From Sacculina carcini (lineage: Eukaryota; Arthropoda; Thecostraca; Sacculinidae): a stretch of DNA of 64,000 nt. Shown here piece after piece: positions 13,161-28,900 of the stretch. Each line of letters begins with the position of its first letter. The first letter of the stretch is position 1. Both the position numbers and the translations under genes were made by a program. The stretch lies in NCBI GenBank assembly GCA_916048095.2, contig OU696595.1, forward strand, positions 6,265,165 through 6,329,164. Direction: 5' to 3'. The notes under the pieces are model-generated. The model did not search any database. It saw only the letters and a list, made by a program, of their open reading frames with translations, and had not been told where the DNA came from.

Positions 13161-15333
13161 CACTTAGGGCACACTTAGGTAACACTTAGGGCACACTTAG
13201 GTAACACTTAGGTAACACTTAGGTAACACTTAGGTAACACTTAGGGTACACTTAGGTAACACTTAGGTAACACTTAGGTAACACTTAGGGCACACTTAGG
13301 TAACACTTAGGTAACACTTAGGTAACACTTAGGTAACACTTAGGGCACACTTAGGTAACACTTAGGGCACACTTAGGTAACACTTAGGGCACACTTAGGT
13401 AACACTTAGGTAACACTTAGGGCACACTTAGGTAACACTTATGTAACACTTAGGTAACACTTAGGTAACATTTATGTAACACTTAGGTAACACTTAGGGC
13501 ACACTTAGGTAACACTTAGGTAACACTTAGGTAACACTTAGGTAACACTTAGGTAACACTTAGGTAACACTTAGGGTACACTTAGTTAACACTTAGGGCA
13601 CACTTAGGTAACACTCAGGTAACACTTAGGGCACACTTAGGGCACACTTAGGGCACACTTAGGTAACACTTAGGTAACACTTAGGTAACACTTAGGTAAC
13701 ACTTAGGTAACACTTAGGTAACACTTAGGTAACACTTAGGACACACTTAGGTAACACTTAGGTAACACTTAGGTAACACTTAGGGCACACTTAGGGCACA
13801 CTTAGGTAACACTTAGGTATCACTTAGGGCACACTTAGGTAACACTTAGGGCACACTTAGGTAACACTTAGGTAACACTTAGGTAACACTTAGGTAACAC
13901 TTAGGGTACACTTAGTTAACACTTAGGGCACACTTAGGTAACACTTAGGTAACACTTAGGGCACACTTAGGTAACACTTAGGGCACACTTAGGTAACACT
14001 TATGTAACACTTAGGTAACACTTAGGTAACACTTAGGTAACACTTAGGGTACACTTAGGTAACACTTAGGGTACGCTTAGGTAACACTTAGGTAACACTT
14101 AGTTAACACTTAGGGCACACTTAGGTAACACTTAGGTAACACTTAGGGCACACTTAGGTAACACTTAGGGCACACTTAGGTAACACTTAGGGCACACTTA
14201 GGTAACACTTAGGTAACACTTAGGGCACACTTAGGTAACACTTATGTAACACTTAGGTAACACTTAGGTAACATTTATGTAACACTTAGGTAACACTTAG
14301 GGCACACTTAGGTAACACTTAGGTAACACTTAGGTAACACTTAGGGCACACTTAGGTAACACTTAGGGTACACTTAGGTAACACTTGGGTAACACTTAGG
14401 GCACGCTTAGGTAACACTTAGGGCACACTTAGGCAACACTTAGGTAACACTTAGGTAACACTTAGGGCACACTTAGGTAACACTTAGGGCACACTTAGGG
14501 CACACTTAGGTAACACTTAGGGCACACTTAGGTAACACTTAGGTAACACTTAGGGCACACTTAGGCAACACTTAGGTAACACTTAGGTAACACTTAGGGC
14601 ACACTTAGGTAACACTTAGGGTACGCTTAGGTAACACTTAGGTAACACTTAGTTAACACTTAGGGCACACTTAGGTAACACTTAGGTAACACTTAGGTAA
14701 CACTTAGGGCACACTTAGGGCACACTTAGGGCACACTTAGGTAACACTTAGGGTACACTTAGGTAACACTTAGGGCACACTTAGGTAACACTTAGGTAAC
14801 ACTTGAGGCACACTTAGTTAACACTTAGGTAACACTTAGGTAACACTTAGGTAACACTTAGGTAACACTTAGGTAACACTTAGGGTACACTTAGGTAACA
14901 CTTAGGTAACACTTAGGGCACGCTTATGTAACACTTAGGTAACACTTAGGTAACACTTAGGTAACACTTAGGTAACACTTAGGGCACACTTAGGTAACAC
15001 TTAGGGCACACTTAGGGCACACTTAGGTAACACTTAGGGCACACTTAGGTAACACTTAGGTAACACTTAGGTAACACTTGAGGCACACTTAGTTAACACT
15101 TAGGTAACACTTAGGTAACACTTAGGGCACACTTAGGCAACACTTAGGGCACACTTAGGTAACACTTAGGGCACACTTAGGTAACACTTAGGGCACACTT
15201 AGGGTACACTTAGGTAACACTTGAGGCACACTTAGTTAACACTTAGGGCACACTTAGGGCATACTTAGGTAACACTTAGGTAACACTTAGGTAACACTTA
15301 GGTAACACTTAGGTAACACTTAGGGTACACTTA
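13161..15333 (+). repeat. Block repeated at about 26691-28863 (spacing 13,530 bp)
   Basis: About 2.17 kb is repeated 1,230 units downstream. Line-by-line comparison at several points, including the E and H units near 13.44/26.97 kb, the L unit near 13.74/27.27 kb, the inserted G-A-A-D string near 14.62/28.15 kb and the K unit near 15.26/28.79 kb, showed the same order and spacing with no difference noticed. The left edge is at about 13,160, where A-B-B faces B-B-B. The right edge is at 15,333/28,863, where this copy continues with A and the other with D. The 88-bp gain near 14.6 kb is shared by both, so it predates this duplication but postdates the split from 1.4-7.1 kb. Confidence 0.8.
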
Positions 15334-15649
15334 GGTAACACTTAGGTAACACTTAGGTAACACTTAGGGCACACTTAGGTAACACTTAGGGCACACTTAG
15401 GGCACACTTAGGTAACACTTAGGGCACACTTAGGTAACACTTAGGGTACACTTAGTTAACACTTAGGGCACACTTAGGTAACACTTAGGTAACACTTAGG
15501 GCACACTTAGGTAACACTTAGGGCACACTTAGGTAACACTTATGTAACACTTAGGTAACACTTAGGTAACACTTAGGTAACACTTAGGGTACACTTAGGT
15601 AACACTTAGGGTACGCTTAGGTAACACTTAGGTAACACTTAGTTAACAC

Positions 15650-18600
15650 TTAGGGCACACTTAGGTAACACTTAGGTAACACTTAGGGCACACTTAGGTA
15701 ACACTTAGGGCACACTTAGGTAACACTTAGGGCACACTTAGGTAACACTTAGGTAACACTTAGGGCACACTTAGGTAACACTTATGTAACACTTAGGTAA
15801 CACTTAGGTAACATTTATGTAACACTTAGGTAACACTTAGGGCACACTTAGGTAACACTTAGGTAACACTTAGGTAACACTTAGGTAACACTTAGGTAAC
15901 ACTTAGGTAACACTTAGGGTACACTTAGTTAACACTTAGGGCACACTTAGGTAACACTCAGGTAACACTTAGGGCACACTTAGGGCACACTTAGGGCACA
16001 CTTAGGTAACACTTGGGTTACACTTAGGTAACACTTAGGTAACACTTAGGTAACACTTAGGTAACACTTAGGTAACACTTAGGACACACTTAGGTAACAC
16101 TTAGGTAACACTTAGGTAACACTTAGGGCACACTTAGGGCACACTTAGGTAACACTTAGGTATCACTTAGGGCACACTTAGGTAACACTTAGGGCACACT
16201 TAGGTAACACTTAGGTAACACTTAGGTAACACTTAGGTAACACTTAGGGTACACTTAGTTAACACTTAGGGCACACTTAGGTAACACTTAGGTAACACTT
16301 AGGGCACACTTAGGTAACACTTAGGGCACACTTAGGTAACACTTATGTAACACTTAGGTAACACTTAGGTAACACTTAGGTAACACTTAGGGTACACTTA
16401 GGTAACACTTAGGGTACGCTTAGGTAACACTTAGGTAACACTTAGTTAACACTTAGGGCACACTTAGGTAACACTTAGGTAACACTTAGGGCACACTTAG
16501 GTAACACTTAGGGCACACTTAGGTAACACTTAGGGCACACTTAGGTAACACTTAGGTAACACTTAGGGCACACTTAGGTAACACTTATGTAACACTTAGG
16601 TAACACTTAGGTAACATTTATGTAACACTTAGGTAACACTTAGGGCACACTTAGGTAACACTTAGGTAACACTTAGGTAACACTTAGGGCACACTTAGGT
16701 AACACTTAGGGTACACTTAGGTAACACTTGGGTAACACTTAGGGCACACTTAGGTAACACTTAGGGCACACTTAGGCAACACTTAGGTAACACTTAGGTA
16801 ACACTTAGGGCACACTTAGGTAACACTTAGGGCACACTTAGGGCACACTTAGGTAACACTTAGGGCACACTTAGGTAACACTTAGGTAACACTTAGGGCA
16901 CACTTAGGCAACACTTAGGTAACACTTAGGTAACACTTAGGGCACACTTAGGTAACACTTAGGGTACGCTTAGGTAACACTTAGGTAACACTTAGTTAAC
17001 ACTTAGGGCACACTTAGGTAACACTTAGGTAACACTTAGGTAACACTTAGGGCACACTTAGGGCACACTTAGGGCACACTTAGGTAACACTTAGGGTACA
17101 CTTAGGTAACACTTAGGGCACACTTAGGTAACACTTAGGTAACACTTGAGGCACACTTAGTTAACACTTAGGTAACACTTAGGTAACACTTAGGTAACAC
17201 TTAGGTAACACTTAGGTAACACTTAGGGTACACTTAGGTAACACTTAGGTAACACTTAGGGCACGCTTATGTAACACTTAGGTAACACTTAGGTAACACT
17301 TAGGTAACACTTAGGTAACACTTAGGGCACACTTAGGTAACACTTAGGGCACACTTAGGGCACACTTAGGTAACACTTAGGGCACACTTAGGTAACACTT
17401 AGGTAACACTTAGGTAACACTTGAGGCACACTTAGTTAACACTTAGGTAACACTTAGGTAACACTTAGGGCACACTTAGGCAACACTTAGGGCACACTTA
17501 GGTAACACTTAGGGCACACTTAGGTAACACTTAGGGCACACTTAGGGTACACTTAGGTAACACTTGAGGCACACTTAGTTAACACTTAGGGCACACTTAG
17601 GGCATACTTAGGTAACACTTAGGTAACACTTAGGTAACACTTAGGTAACACTTAGGTAACACTTAGGGTACACTTAGTTAACACTTAGGGCACACTTAGG
17701 TAACACTCAGGTAACACTTAGGGCACACTTAGGGCACACTTAGGGCACACTTAGGTAACACTTGGGTTACACTTAGGTAACACTTAGGGTACACTTAGGT
17801 AACACTTAGGTAACACTTAGGTAACACTTAGGACACACTTAGGTAACACTTAGGTAACACTTAGGTAACACTTAGGGCACACTTAGGGCACACTTAGGTA
17901 ACACTTAGGTATCACTTAGGGCACACTTAGGTAACACTTAGGGCACACTTAGGTAACACTTAGGTAACACTTAGGTAACACTTAGGTAACACTTAGGGTA
18001 CACTTAGTTAACACTTAGGGCACACTTAGGTAACACTTAGGTAACACTTAGGACACACTTAGGTAACACTTAGGTAACACTTAGGGCACACTTAGGTAAC
18101 ACTTATGTAACACTTAGGTAACACTTAGGTAACACTTAGGTAACACTTAGGGTACACTTAGGTAACACTTAGGGTACGCTTAGGTAACACTTAGGTAACA
18201 CTTAGTTAACACTTAGGGCACACTTAGGTAACACTTAGGTAACACTTAGGGCACACATAGGTAACACTTAGGGCACACTTAGGTAACACTTATGTAACAC
18301 TTAGGTAACATTTATGTAACACTTAGGTAACACTTAGGTAACACTTAGGTAACACTTAGGTAACACTTAGGGCACACTTAGGTAACACTTAGGGTACACT
18401 TAGGTAACACTTAGGGTACACTTAGATAACACTTAGGTAACACTTAGGGCACGCTTAGGTAACACTTAGGGCACACTTAGGTAACACTTAGGGCACACTT
18501 AGGTAACACTTATAGCACACTTAGGTAACACTTAGGTAACACTTAGGTAACACTTAGGTAACACTTAGGGTACACTTAGTTAACACTTAGGGCACACTTA

Positions 18601-21600
18601 TGTAACACTTAGGTAACACTTAGGGCACACTTAGGTAACACTTAGGGCACACTTAGGTAAAACTTAGGGAATACTTAGGTAACACTTAGGGCACACTTAG
18701 GGCATACTTAGGTAACACTTAGGTAACACTTAGGGCACACTTAGGTAACACTTAGGGCACACTTAGGTAACACTTAGGTAACACTTAGGGCACACTTAGG
18801 TAACACTTAGGGCACACTTAGGTAACACTTAGGTAACACTTAGGTAACACTTAGGGCACACTTAGGTAACACTTAGGTAACACTTAGGTAACACTTAGGT
18901 AACACTTAGGGCACACTTAGGTAACACTTAGGGCACACTTAGGTAACACTTAGGGCACACTTAGGTAACACTTAGGTAACACTTAGGTAACACTTAGGGC
19001 ACACTTAGGTAACACTTATGTAACACTTAGGTAACACTTAGGTAACATTTATGTAACACTTAGGTAACACTTAGGGCACACTTAGGTAACACTTAGGTAA
19101 CACTTAGGTAACACTTAGGGCACACTTAGGTAACACTTAGGGCACACTTAGGTAACACTTATGTAACACTTAGGTAACATTTATGTAACACTTAGGTAAC
19201 ACTTAGGTAACACTTAGGTAACACTTAAGTAACACTTAGGGCACACTTAGGTAACACTTAGGGCACACTTAGGGCACACTTAGGTAACACTTAGGGCACA
19301 CTTAGGTAACACTTAGGTAACACTTAGGTAACACTTAGGGTACACTTAGGTAACACTTAGGGTACGCTTAGGTAACACTTAGGTAACACTTAGGTAACAC
19401 TTAGGACACACTTAGGTAACACTTAGGTAACACTTAGGTAACACTTAGGTAACACTTAGGTAACACTTAGGGCACACTTAGGGCACACTTAGGTAACACT
19501 TAGGTAACACTTAGGGCACACTTAGGGTATACTTAGGTAACACTTAGGTAACACTTAGGGCACACTTAGGTAACACTTAGGGCACACTTAGGTAACACTT
19601 AGGTAACACTTAGGGCACACTTAGGTAACACTTAGGGCACACTTAGGTAACACTTAGGTAACACTTAGGGCACACTTAGGCAACACTTAGGTAACACTTA
19701 GGTAACACTTAGGGCACACTTAGGTAACACTTAGGGCACACTTAGGTAACACTTAGGGCACACTTAGGGTACACTTAGGTAACACTTGAGGCACACTTAG
19801 TTAACACTTAGGGCACACTTAGGGCACACTTAGGGCATACTTAGGTAACACTTAGGTAACACTTAGGTAACACTTAGGTAACACTTAGGTAACACTTAGG
19901 TAACACTTAGGTAACACTTAGGGCACACTTAGGCAACACTTAGGTAACACTTAGGTAACACTTAGGGCACACTTAGGTAACACTTAGGGCACACTTAGGG
20001 TACACTTAGGTAACACTTGAGGCACACTTAGTTAACACTTAGGGCACACTTAGGGCACACTTAGGGCATACTTAGGTAACACTTAGGTAACACTTAGGTA
20101 ACACTTAGGTAACACTTAGGTAACACTTAGGGTACACTTAGTTAACACTTAGGGCACACTTAGGTAACACTCAGGTAACACTTAGGGCACACTTAGGGCA
20201 CACTTAGGGCACACTTAGGTAACACTTGGGTTACACTTAGGTAACACTTAGGGTACACTTAGGTAACACTTAGGTAACACTTAGGTAACACTTAGGACAC
20301 ACTTAGGTAACACTTAGGTAACACTTAGGTAACACTTAGGGCACACTTAGGGCACACTTAGGTAACACTTAGGTATCACTTAGGGCACACTTAGGTAACA
20401 CTTAGGGCACACTTAGGTAACACTTAGGTAACACTTAGGTAACACTTAGGTAACACTTAGGGTACACTTAGTTAACACTTAGGGCACACTTAGGTAACAC
20501 TTAGGTAACACTTAGGGCACACTTAGGTAACACTTAGGGCACACTTAGGTAACACTTATGTAACACTTAGGTAACACTTAGGTAACACTTAGGTAACACT
20601 TAGGGTACACTTAGGTAACACTTAGGGTACGCTTAGGTAACACTTAGGTAACACTTAGTTAACACTTAGGGCACACTTAGGTAACACTTAGGTAACACTT
20701 AGGGCACACTTAGGTAACACTTAGGGCACACTTAGGTAACACTTATGTAACACTTAGGTAACATTTATGTAACACTTAGGTAACACTTAGGTAACACTTA
20801 GGTAACACTTAGGTAACACTTAGGTAACACTTAGGGCACACTTAGGTAACACTTAGGGCACACTTAGGGCACACTTAGGTAACACTTAGGGCACACTTAG
20901 GTAACACTTAGGTAACACTTAGGGCACACTTAGGCAACACTTAGGTAACACTTAGGGCACACTTAGGTAACACTTAGGGCACACTTAGGGCACACTTAGG
21001 GCACACTTAGGGCACACTTAGGTAACACTTAGGGCACACTTAGGTAACACTTAGGGCACACTTAGGTAACACTTAGGGCACACTTAGGTAACACTTAGGG
21101 CACACTTAGGTAACACTTAGGTAACACTTGAGGCACACTTAGTTAACACTTAGGTAACACTTAGGTAACACTTAGGGCACACTTAGGCAACACTTAGGGC
21201 ACACTTAGGTAACACTTAGGTAACACTTAGGGCACACTTAGGTAACACTTAGGTAACACTTAGGTAACACTTAGGGCACACTTAGGTAACACTTAGGGCA
21301 CACTTAGGGCACACTTAGGGCACACTTAGGTAACACTTAGGGCACACTTGGGTAACACTTAGGGCACACTTAGGTAACACTTAGGGCACACTTAGGTAAC
21401 ACTTAGGGCACACTTAGGTAACACTTAGGTAACACTTGAGGCACACTTAGTTAACACTTAGGTAACACTTAGGTAACACTTAGGTAACACTTAGGTAACA
21501 CTTAGGTAACACTTAGGGCACACTTAGGTAACACTTAGGTAACACTTAGGTAACACTTAGGGCACACTTAGGTAACACTTAGGTAACACTTAGGCCACAC

Positions 21601-24600
21601 TTAGGTAACACTTAGGTAACACTTAGGTAACACTTAGGTAACACTTAGGTAACACTTAGGTAACACTTAGGGCACACTTAGGTAACACTTAGGTAACACT
21701 TAGGTAACACTTAGGTAACACTTAGGGCACACTTAGGCAACACTTAGGTAACACTTAGGTAACACTTAGGGCACACTTAGGTAACACTTAGGGCACACTT
21801 AGGGCACACTTAGGTAACACTTAGGGCACACTTAGGTAACACTTAGGTAACACTTAGGGCACACTTAGGCAACACTTAGGTAACACTTAGGGCACACTTA
21901 GGTAACACTTAGGGCACACTTAGGGCACACTTAGGGCACACTTAGGGCACACTTAGGTAACACTTAGGGCACACTTAGGTAACACTTAGGGCACACTTAG
22001 GTAACACTTAGGGCACACTTAGGTAACACTTAGGGCACACTTAGGTAACACTTAGGTAACACTTGAGGCACACTTAGTTAACACTTAGGTAACACTTAGG
22101 TAACACTTAGGGCACACTTAGGCAACACTTAGGGCACACTTAGGTAACACTTAGGGCACACTTAGGTAACACTTAGGGCACACTTAGGGTACACTTAGGT
22201 AACACTTGAGGCACACTTAGTTAACACTTAGGGCACACTTAGGGCACACTTAGGGCATACTTAGGTAACACTTAGGTAACACTTAGGTAACACTTAGGTT
22301 ACACTTAGGTAACACTTAGGGTACACTTAGGTAACACTTAGGTAACACTTAGGTAACACTTAGGTAACACTTAGGTAACACTTAGGTAACACTTAGGGCA
22401 CACTTAGGCAACACTTAGGTAACACTTAGGTAACACTTAGGGCACACTTAGGTAACACTTAGGGCACACTTAGGGCACACTTAGGTAACACTTAGGGCAC
22501 ACTTAGGTAACACTTAGGTAACACTTAGGGCACACTTAGGCAACACTTAGGTAACACTTAGGGCACACTTAGGTAACACTTAGGGCACACTTAGGGCACA
22601 CTTAGGGCACACTTAGGGCACACTTAGGTAACACTTAGGGCACACTTAGGTAACACTTAGGGCACACTTAGGTAACACTTAGGGCACACTTAGGTAACAC
22701 TTAGGGCACACTTAGGTAACACTTAGGTAACACTTGAGGCACACTTAGTTAACACTTAGGTAACACTTAGGTAACACTTAGGGCACACTTAGGCAACACT
22801 TAGGTAACACTTAGGGCACACTTAGGTAACACTTAGGGCACACTTAGGGCACACTTAGGGCACACTTAGGGCACACTTAGGTAACACTTAGGGCACACTT
22901 AGGTAACACTTAGGGCACACTTAGGTAACACTTAGGGCACACTTAGGTAACACTTAGGGCACACTTAGGTAACACTTAGGTAACACTTGAGGCACACTTA
23001 GTTAACACTTAGGTAACACTTAGGTAACACTTAGGGCACACTTAGGCAACACTTAGGGCACACTTAGGTAACACTTAGGGCACACTTAGGTAACACTTAG
23101 GGCACACTTAGGGTACACTTAGGTAACACTTGAGGCACACTTAGTTAACACTTAGGGCACACTTAGGGCACACTTAGGGCATACTTAGGTAACACTTAGG
23201 TAACACTTAGGTAACACTTAGGTTACACTTAGGTAACACTTAGGGTACACTTAGGTAACACTTAGGTAACACTTAGGTAACACTTAGGTAACACTTAGGT
23301 AACACTTAGGGCACACTTAGGCAACACTTAGGTAACACTTAGGTAACACTTAGGGCACACTTAGGTAACACTTAGGGCACACTTAGGGCACACTTAGGTA
23401 ACACTTAGGGCACACTTAGGTAACACTTAGGTAACACTTAGGGCACACTTAGGCAACACTTAGGTAACACTTAGGGCACACTTAGGTAACACTTAGGGCA
23501 CACTTAGGGCACACTTAGGGCACACTTAGGGCACACTTAGGTAACACTTAGGGCACACTTAGGTAACACTTAGGGCACACTTAGGTAACACTTAGGGCAC
23601 ACTTAGGTAACACTTAGGGCACACTTAGGTAACACTTAGGTAACACTTGAGGCACACTTAGTTAACACTTAGGTAACACTTAGGTAACACTTAGGGCACA
23701 CTTAGGCAACACTTAGGGCACACTTAGGTAACACTTAGGGCACACTTAGGTAACACTTAGGGCACACTTAGGGTACACTTAGGTAACACTTGAGGCACAC
23801 TTAGTTAACACTTAGGGCACACTTAGGGCACACTTAGGGCATACTTAGGTAACACTTAGGTAACACTTAGGTAACACTTAGGTAACACTTAGGTAACACT
23901 TAGGGTACACTTAGTTAACACTTAGGGCACACTTAGGTAACACTCAGGTAACACTTAGGGCACACTTAGGGCACACTTAGGGCACACTTAGGTAACACTT
24001 GGGTTACACTTAGGTAACACTTAGGGTACACTTAGGTAACACTTAGGTAACACTTAGGTAACACTTAGGACACACTTAGGTAACACTTAGGTAACACTTA
24101 GGTAACACTTAGGGCACACTTAGGGCACACTTAGGTAACACTTAGGTATCACTTAGGGCACACTTAGGTAACACTTAGGGCACACTTAGGTAACACTTAG
24201 GTAACACTTAGGTAACACTTAGGTAACACTTAGGGTACACTTAGTTAACACTTAGGGCACACTTAGGTAACACTTAGGTAACACTTAGGGCACACTTAGG
24301 TAACACTTAGGGCACACTTAGGTAACACTTATGTAACACTTAGGTAACACTTAGGTAACACTTAGGTAACACTTAGGGTACACTTAGGTAACACTTAGGG
24401 TACGCTTAGGTAACACTTAGGTAACACTTAGTTAACACTTAGGGCACACTTAGGTAACACTTAGGTAACACTTAGGGCACACTTAGGTAACACTTAGGGC
24501 ACACTTAGGTAACACTTATGTAACACTTAGGTAACATTTATGTAACACTTAGGTAACACTTAGGTAACACTTAGGTAACACTTAGGTAACACTTAGGTAA

Positions 24601-25920
24601 CACTTAGGGCACACTTAGGTAACACTTAGGGCACACTTAGGGCACACTTAGGTAACACTTAGGGCACACTTAGGTAACACTTAGGGCACACTTAGGGCAC
24701 ACTTAGGTAACACTTAGGTAACACTTAGGGCACACTTAGGTAACACTTAGGGCACACTTAGGGCACACTTAGGGCACACTTAGGGCACACTTAGGTAACA
24801 CTTAGGTAACACTTAGGGCACACTTAGGCAACACTTAGGTAACACTTAGGGCACACTTAGGTAACACTTAGGGCACACTTAGGGCACACTTAGGGCACAC
24901 TTAGGGCACACTTAGGTAACACTTAGGGCACACTTAGGTAACACTTAGGGCACACTTAGGTAACACTTAGGGCACACTTAGGTAACACTTAGGGCACACT
25001 TAGGTAACACTTAGGTAACACTTGAGGCACACTTAGTTAACACTTAGGTAACACTTAGGTAACACTTAGGGCACACTTAGGCAACACTTAGGGCACACTT
25101 AGGTAACACTTAGGGCACACTTAGGTAACACTTAGGGCACACTTAGGGTACACTTAGATAACACTTGAGGCACACTTAGTTAACACTTAGGGCACACTTA
25201 GGGCACACTTAGGGCATACTTAGGTAACACTTAGGTAACACTTAGGTAACACTTAGGTTACACTTAGGTAACACTTAGGGTACACTTAGGTAACACTTAG
25301 GTAACACTTAGGTAACACTTAGGTAACACTTAGGTAACACTTAGGGCACACTTAGGCAACACTTAGGTAACACTTAGGTAACACTTAGGGCACACTTAGG
25401 TAACACTTAGGGCACACTTAGGGCACACTTAGGTAACACTTAGGGCACACTTAGGTAACACTTAGGTAACACTTAGGGCACACTTAGGCAACACTTAGGT
25501 AACACTTAGGGCACACTTAGGTAACACTTAGGGCACACTTAGGGCACACTTAGGGCACACTTAGGGCACACTTAGGTAACACTTAGGGCACACTTAGGTA
25601 ACACTTAGGGCACACTTAGGTAACACTTAGGGCACACTTAGGTAACACTTAGGGCACACTTAGGTAACACTTAGGTAACACTTGAGGCACACTTAGTTAA
25701 CACTTAGGTAACACTTAGGTAACACTTAGGGCACACTTAGGCAACACTTAGGTAACACTTAGGGCACACTTAGGTAACACTTAGGGCACACTTAGGGCAC
25801 ACTTAGGGCACACTTAGGGCACACTTAGGTAACACTTAGGGCACACTTAGGTAACACTTAGGGCACACTTAGGTAACACTTAGGGCACACTTAGGTAACA
25901 CTTAGGGCACACTTAGGTAA
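15650..25920 (+). repeat. Large superunit copy 1 (matches about 26840-37420)
   Basis: About 10.3 kb pairs collinearly with the following 10.6 kb, making a near-tandem duplication. The spacing is 11,187 bp from about 15.65 to 20.05 kb. Matching markers include the L unit at 18,051/29,238, a CACATA core near 18,254/29,441, an AGCAC unit near 18,514/29,701, P-Q at 18,656/29,843 and a CTTAAG near 19,224/30,411. After a 308-bp (28-unit) gain in the second copy the spacing is 11,495 bp. Matches there include TTGGGTTAC at 20,226/31,721, GGCCACACTTA at 21,593/33,088, K at 22,253/33,748, 23,177/34,672, 23,837/35,332 and 25,212/36,707, and the rare O-J string near 25.16/36.65 kb. The homology fades near 25.92/37.42 kb. 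Confidence 0.8.
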
Positions 25921-28900
25921 CACTTAGGGCACACTTAGGGCACACTTAGGTAACACTTAGGTATCACTTAGGGCACACTTAGGTAACACTTGAGGCACAC
26001 TTAGTTAACACTTAGGGCACACTTAGGGCATACTTAGGTAACACTTAGGTAACACTTAGGTAACACTTAGGTAACACTTAGGTAACACTTAGGGTACACT
26101 TAGGTAACACTTAGGTAACACTTAGGTAACACTTAGGGCACACTTAGGTAACACTTAGGGCACACTTAGGGCACACTTAGGTAACACTTAGGGCACACTT
26201 AGGTAACACTTAGGTAACACTTAGGTAACACTTAGGTAACACTTAGGGTACACTTAGGTAACACTTAGGTAACACTTAGGTAACACTTAGGGCACACTTA
26301 GGTAACACTTAGGTAACACTTAGGTAACACTTAGGTAACACTTAGGGCACACTTAGGTAACACTTAGGGCACACTTAGGTAACACTTAGGGCACACTTAG
26401 GTAACACTTAGGGCACACTTAGGTAACACTTAGGGCACACTTAGGTAACACTTAGGGCACACTTAGGGCACACTTAGGTAACACTTAGGTATCACTTAGG
26501 GTACACTTAGGTAACACTTGAGGCACACTTAGTTAACACTTAGGGCACACTTAGGGCATACTTAGGTAACACTTAGGTAACACTTAGGTAACACTTAGGT
26601 AACACTTAGGTAACACTTAGGGTACACTTAGGTAACACTTAGGTAACACTTAGGTAACACTTAGGGCACACTTAGGTAACACTTAGGGCACACTTAGGGC
26701 ACACTTAGGTAACACTTAGGGCACACTTAGGTAACACTTAGGTAACACTTAGGTAACACTTAGGTAACACTTAGGGTACACTTAGGTAACACTTAGGTAA
26801 CACTTAGGTAACACTTAGGGCACACTTAGGTAACACTTAGGTAACACTTAGGTAACACTTAGGTAACACTTAGGGCACACTTAGGTAACACTTAGGGCAC
26901 ACTTAGGTAACACTTAGGGCACACTTAGGTAACACTTAGGTAACACTTAGGGCACACTTAGGTAACACTTATGTAACACTTAGGTAACACTTAGGTAACA
27001 TTTATGTAACACTTAGGTAACACTTAGGGCACACTTAGGTAACACTTAGGTAACACTTAGGTAACACTTAGGTAACACTTAGGTAACACTTAGGTAACAC
27101 TTAGGGTACACTTAGTTAACACTTAGGGCACACTTAGGTAACACTCAGGTAACACTTAGGGCACACTTAGGGCACACTTAGGGCACACTTAGGTAACACT
27201 TAGGTAACACTTAGGTAACACTTAGGTAACACTTAGGTAACACTTAGGTAACACTTAGGTAACACTTAGGACACACTTAGGTAACACTTAGGTAACACTT
27301 AGGTAACACTTAGGGCACACTTAGGGCACACTTAGGTAACACTTAGGTATCACTTAGGGCACACTTAGGTAACACTTAGGGCACACTTAGGTAACACTTA
27401 GGTAACACTTAGGTAACACTTAGGTAACACTTAGGGTACACTTAGTTAACACTTAGGGCACACTTAGGTAACACTTAGGTAACACTTAGGGCACACTTAG
27501 GTAACACTTAGGGCACACTTAGGTAACACTTATGTAACACTTAGGTAACACTTAGGTAACACTTAGGTAACACTTAGGGTACACTTAGGTAACACTTAGG
27601 GTACGCTTAGGTAACACTTAGGTAACACTTAGTTAACACTTAGGGCACACTTAGGTAACACTTAGGTAACACTTAGGGCACACTTAGGTAACACTTAGGG
27701 CACACTTAGGTAACACTTAGGGCACACTTAGGTAACACTTAGGTAACACTTAGGGCACACTTAGGTAACACTTATGTAACACTTAGGTAACACTTAGGTA
27801 ACATTTATGTAACACTTAGGTAACACTTAGGGCACACTTAGGTAACACTTAGGTAACACTTAGGTAACACTTAGGGCACACTTAGGTAACACTTAGGGTA
27901 CACTTAGGTAACACTTGGGTAACACTTAGGGCACGCTTAGGTAACACTTAGGGCACACTTAGGCAACACTTAGGTAACACTTAGGTAACACTTAGGGCAC
28001 ACTTAGGTAACACTTAGGGCACACTTAGGGCACACTTAGGTAACACTTAGGGCACACTTAGGTAACACTTAGGTAACACTTAGGGCACACTTAGGCAACA
28101 CTTAGGTAACACTTAGGTAACACTTAGGGCACACTTAGGTAACACTTAGGGTACGCTTAGGTAACACTTAGGTAACACTTAGTTAACACTTAGGGCACAC
28201 TTAGGTAACACTTAGGTAACACTTAGGTAACACTTAGGGCACACTTAGGGCACACTTAGGGCACACTTAGGTAACACTTAGGGTACACTTAGGTAACACT
28301 TAGGGCACACTTAGGTAACACTTAGGTAACACTTGAGGCACACTTAGTTAACACTTAGGTAACACTTAGGTAACACTTAGGTAACACTTAGGTAACACTT
28401 AGGTAACACTTAGGGTACACTTAGGTAACACTTAGGTAACACTTAGGGCACGCTTATGTAACACTTAGGTAACACTTAGGTAACACTTAGGTAACACTTA
28501 GGTAACACTTAGGGCACACTTAGGTAACACTTAGGGCACACTTAGGGCACACTTAGGTAACACTTAGGGCACACTTAGGTAACACTTAGGTAACACTTAG
28601 GTAACACTTGAGGCACACTTAGTTAACACTTAGGTAACACTTAGGTAACACTTAGGGCACACTTAGGCAACACTTAGGGCACACTTAGGTAACACTTAGG
28701 GCACACTTAGGTAACACTTAGGGCACACTTAGGGTACACTTAGGTAACACTTGAGGCACACTTAGTTAACACTTAGGGCACACTTAGGGCATACTTAGGT
28801 AACACTTAGGTAACACTTAGGTAACACTTAGGTAACACTTAGGTAACACTTAGGGTACACTTAGTTAACACTTAGGGCACACTTAGGTAACACTCAGGTA

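Larger units (their letters stand above)
9515..15333 (+). repeat. Superunit copy 2, matching about 1386-7105
   Basis: Second copy of the 5.7-kb block described at 1386-7105. It carries private changes: a C at 10,355, an A at 11,360, an extra A-B pair near 13.0 kb, and an 88-bp gain near 14.6 kb that brings in a G-A-A-D string. At the position equivalent to 5,521, copy 1 reads TTGGGTTAC while this copy has ordinary A units near 13,671, two linked base differences that may reflect gene conversion. The right edge is sharp: after K-A-A-A-A-A-C this copy continues with A at about 15,334, where copy 1 (7,105) continues with D. Confidence 0.8.
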
